Of a stretch of 5,709 nt of DNA, positions 4,899 to 5,709 are shown in pieces; within the stretch, counting starts at the first letter, position 1; each line of letters opens with the position of its first letter. A program made the position numbers and the translations under genes. A model generated the notes under the pieces. It was not told the origin of the DNA. It saw only the letters and a list, made by a program, of their open reading frames with translations, and did no database searches. The stretch comes from RGIG3102 sp964649845 (GTDB lineage Bacteria; Bacillota; Clostridia; Oscillospirales; Ruminococcaceae). Location of the stretch: positions 1 to 5,709 of the forward strand of contig CAZYSS010000102.1 of assembly GCA_964649845.1 (NCBI GenBank), in the 5' to 3' direction.

Positions 4899-5709
4899 AT
4901 GTTTGACAAACTTGTAGAAGTAAAAAGAAGATACGAAGAAATCAATCAGCTGCTGATGGACCCTACCGTTATCAATGACAATACAAGATACCGCAATCTG
5001 ATGAAAGAGTATAAAAATCTTACTCCGCTCATCGAAAAATTTGACCAGTATACAGCAGCAAAGGAAAACTTTGATGAAGCTAAAATGATGCTGGAAGAAG
5101 GCGGTCTTGAACCTGATTTCAAAGAAATGGTTCAGATGCAGTATGATGAAAGCAAAGACCAGATAGAAGAATATTCACAGGAACTGAAAATTCTGCTGCT
5201 GCCTAAAGATGAAAATGATGACCGCAACGTTATTATTGAAATCCGTGGCGGTGCAGGCGGTGAAGAAGCAGCACTGTTCGCATACAACCTTTACAGAATG
5301 TACAATATGTATGCTGATTCAAAAGGCTGGAAAACAGAAATCCTGTCTCTCAACGAAACAGAACTGGGTGGCTTCAAGGAAGTTTCATTCTCAATTGAAG
5401 GGGACAGCGTTTACAGCCGTTTCAAATTTGAAAGCGGTGTTCACCGTGTACAGCGTGTGCCTGATACAGAAACACAGGGCAGAATCCATACATCCACAGT
5501 TACAGTTGCTGTGATGCTGGAAGTTGATGATGTTGAAATTGATATCAACCCTGCAGACCTGAAAATTGACACTTTCCGTTCATCCGGTGCAGGTGGCCAG
5601 CACGTTAACAAAACATCATCTGCTATCCGTGTGACTCATCTGCCTACAGGCCTTGTAGTTGAATGTCAGGATGAAAGAAGCCAGCACAAAAACAGGGACA
5701 AAGCACTCA
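4899..5709 (+). CDS. prfA: Peptide chain release factor 1 (3' end beyond window)
   Basis: Release factor 1 recognises UAA and UAG stop codons in the ribosomal A site and triggers release of the finished protein. Only the first 270 codons of an expected 355-360 are present because the window ends mid-codon. An N-terminal helical region (about 1-100) is followed by RGGAGGEEAALFA (116-128), the codon-recognition tripeptide PDT (188-190) in HRVQRVPDTETQGRIHTS, and the peptidyl-transferase motif GGQ at 232-234 within SSGAGGQHVNKT. The PxT tripeptide identifies RF1; RF2 has SPF. Residue numbers agree with E. coli RF1 (PxT 188-190, GGQ about 233-235). The ATG at 4899 follows GGAG (4887-4890) at eight bases, inside the preceding gene. 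The methyltransferase gene prmC, a frequent partner, may lie beyond the window. Confidence 0.97.
   Translation, partial: MFDKLVEVKRRYEEINQLLMDPTVINDNTRYRNLMKEYKNLTPLIEKFDQYTAAKENFDEAKMMLEEGGLEPDFKEMVQMQYDESKDQIEEYSQELKILLLPKDENDDRNVIIEIRGGAGGEEAALFAYNLYRMYNMYADSKGWKTEILSLNETELGGFKEVSFSIEGDSVYSRFKFESGVHRVQRVPDTETQGRIHTSTVTVAVMLEVDDVEIDINPADLKIDTFRSSGAGGQHVNKTSSAIRVTHLPTGLVVECQDERSQHKNRDKAL

Noticed and set aside
5209..5514. 101-codon plus-strand open frame inside prfA
   Set aside because: It lies in another frame of prfA, which carries the GGQ and PxT motifs; the translation shows no domain.

Overview
The window reads as chromosomal DNA from a low-GC Gram-positive anaerobe of the class Clostridia, most likely an Oscillospiraceae/Ruminococcaceae-like lineage. 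The basis is the combination of a DUF951 protein, a DUF4364-like protein, a short type-3 transaldolase and a roughly 300-residue three-repeat S1-domain protein of a kind I recall from that family, together with AT-rich intergenic DNA, strong AGGAGG-type ribosome binding sites and consensus sigma-A promoters. The assignment is inferred from gene content, not from a database search.

Layout. The left edge (1-58) holds two hairpins without a T-tract, possibly the end of a small mobile element or repeat. A MarR-family regulator (59-553, minus) and an APC-superfamily amino acid permease (764-2077, plus) diverge from a 210-base intergenic region. That region has two good promoters pointing toward each other, with palindromes between and inside them. 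The permease ends at a strong terminator. A short gap with a REP-like GC-rich palindrome follows, then the terminator and coding region of a DUF4364-like winged-helix protein (2234-2812, minus). This gene diverges from a transaldolase gene (2941-3588, plus), and each has its own promoter. The transaldolase and the S1-domain gene (3637-4542, minus) converge on a shared bidirectional terminator. Finally a DUF951 mini-protein (4707-4895) and prfA (4899 to the right edge, incomplete) form a tightly spaced operon.

How the genes relate. The regulator-permease pair looks like a self-contained uptake or exchange unit controlled by its divergent MarR protein. The transaldolase belongs to the non-oxidative pentose phosphate pathway and keeps the Glu/Phe pair of true transaldolases rather than the Gln/Tyr pair of fructose-6-phosphate aldolase. 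The right half leans toward translation: an S1-type RNA-binding protein and release factor 1, with DUF951 cotranscribed. I see no CRISPR array, toxin-antitoxin pair, phage module or defence system. The most unusual structure is the face-to-face promoter arrangement between marR and the permease.
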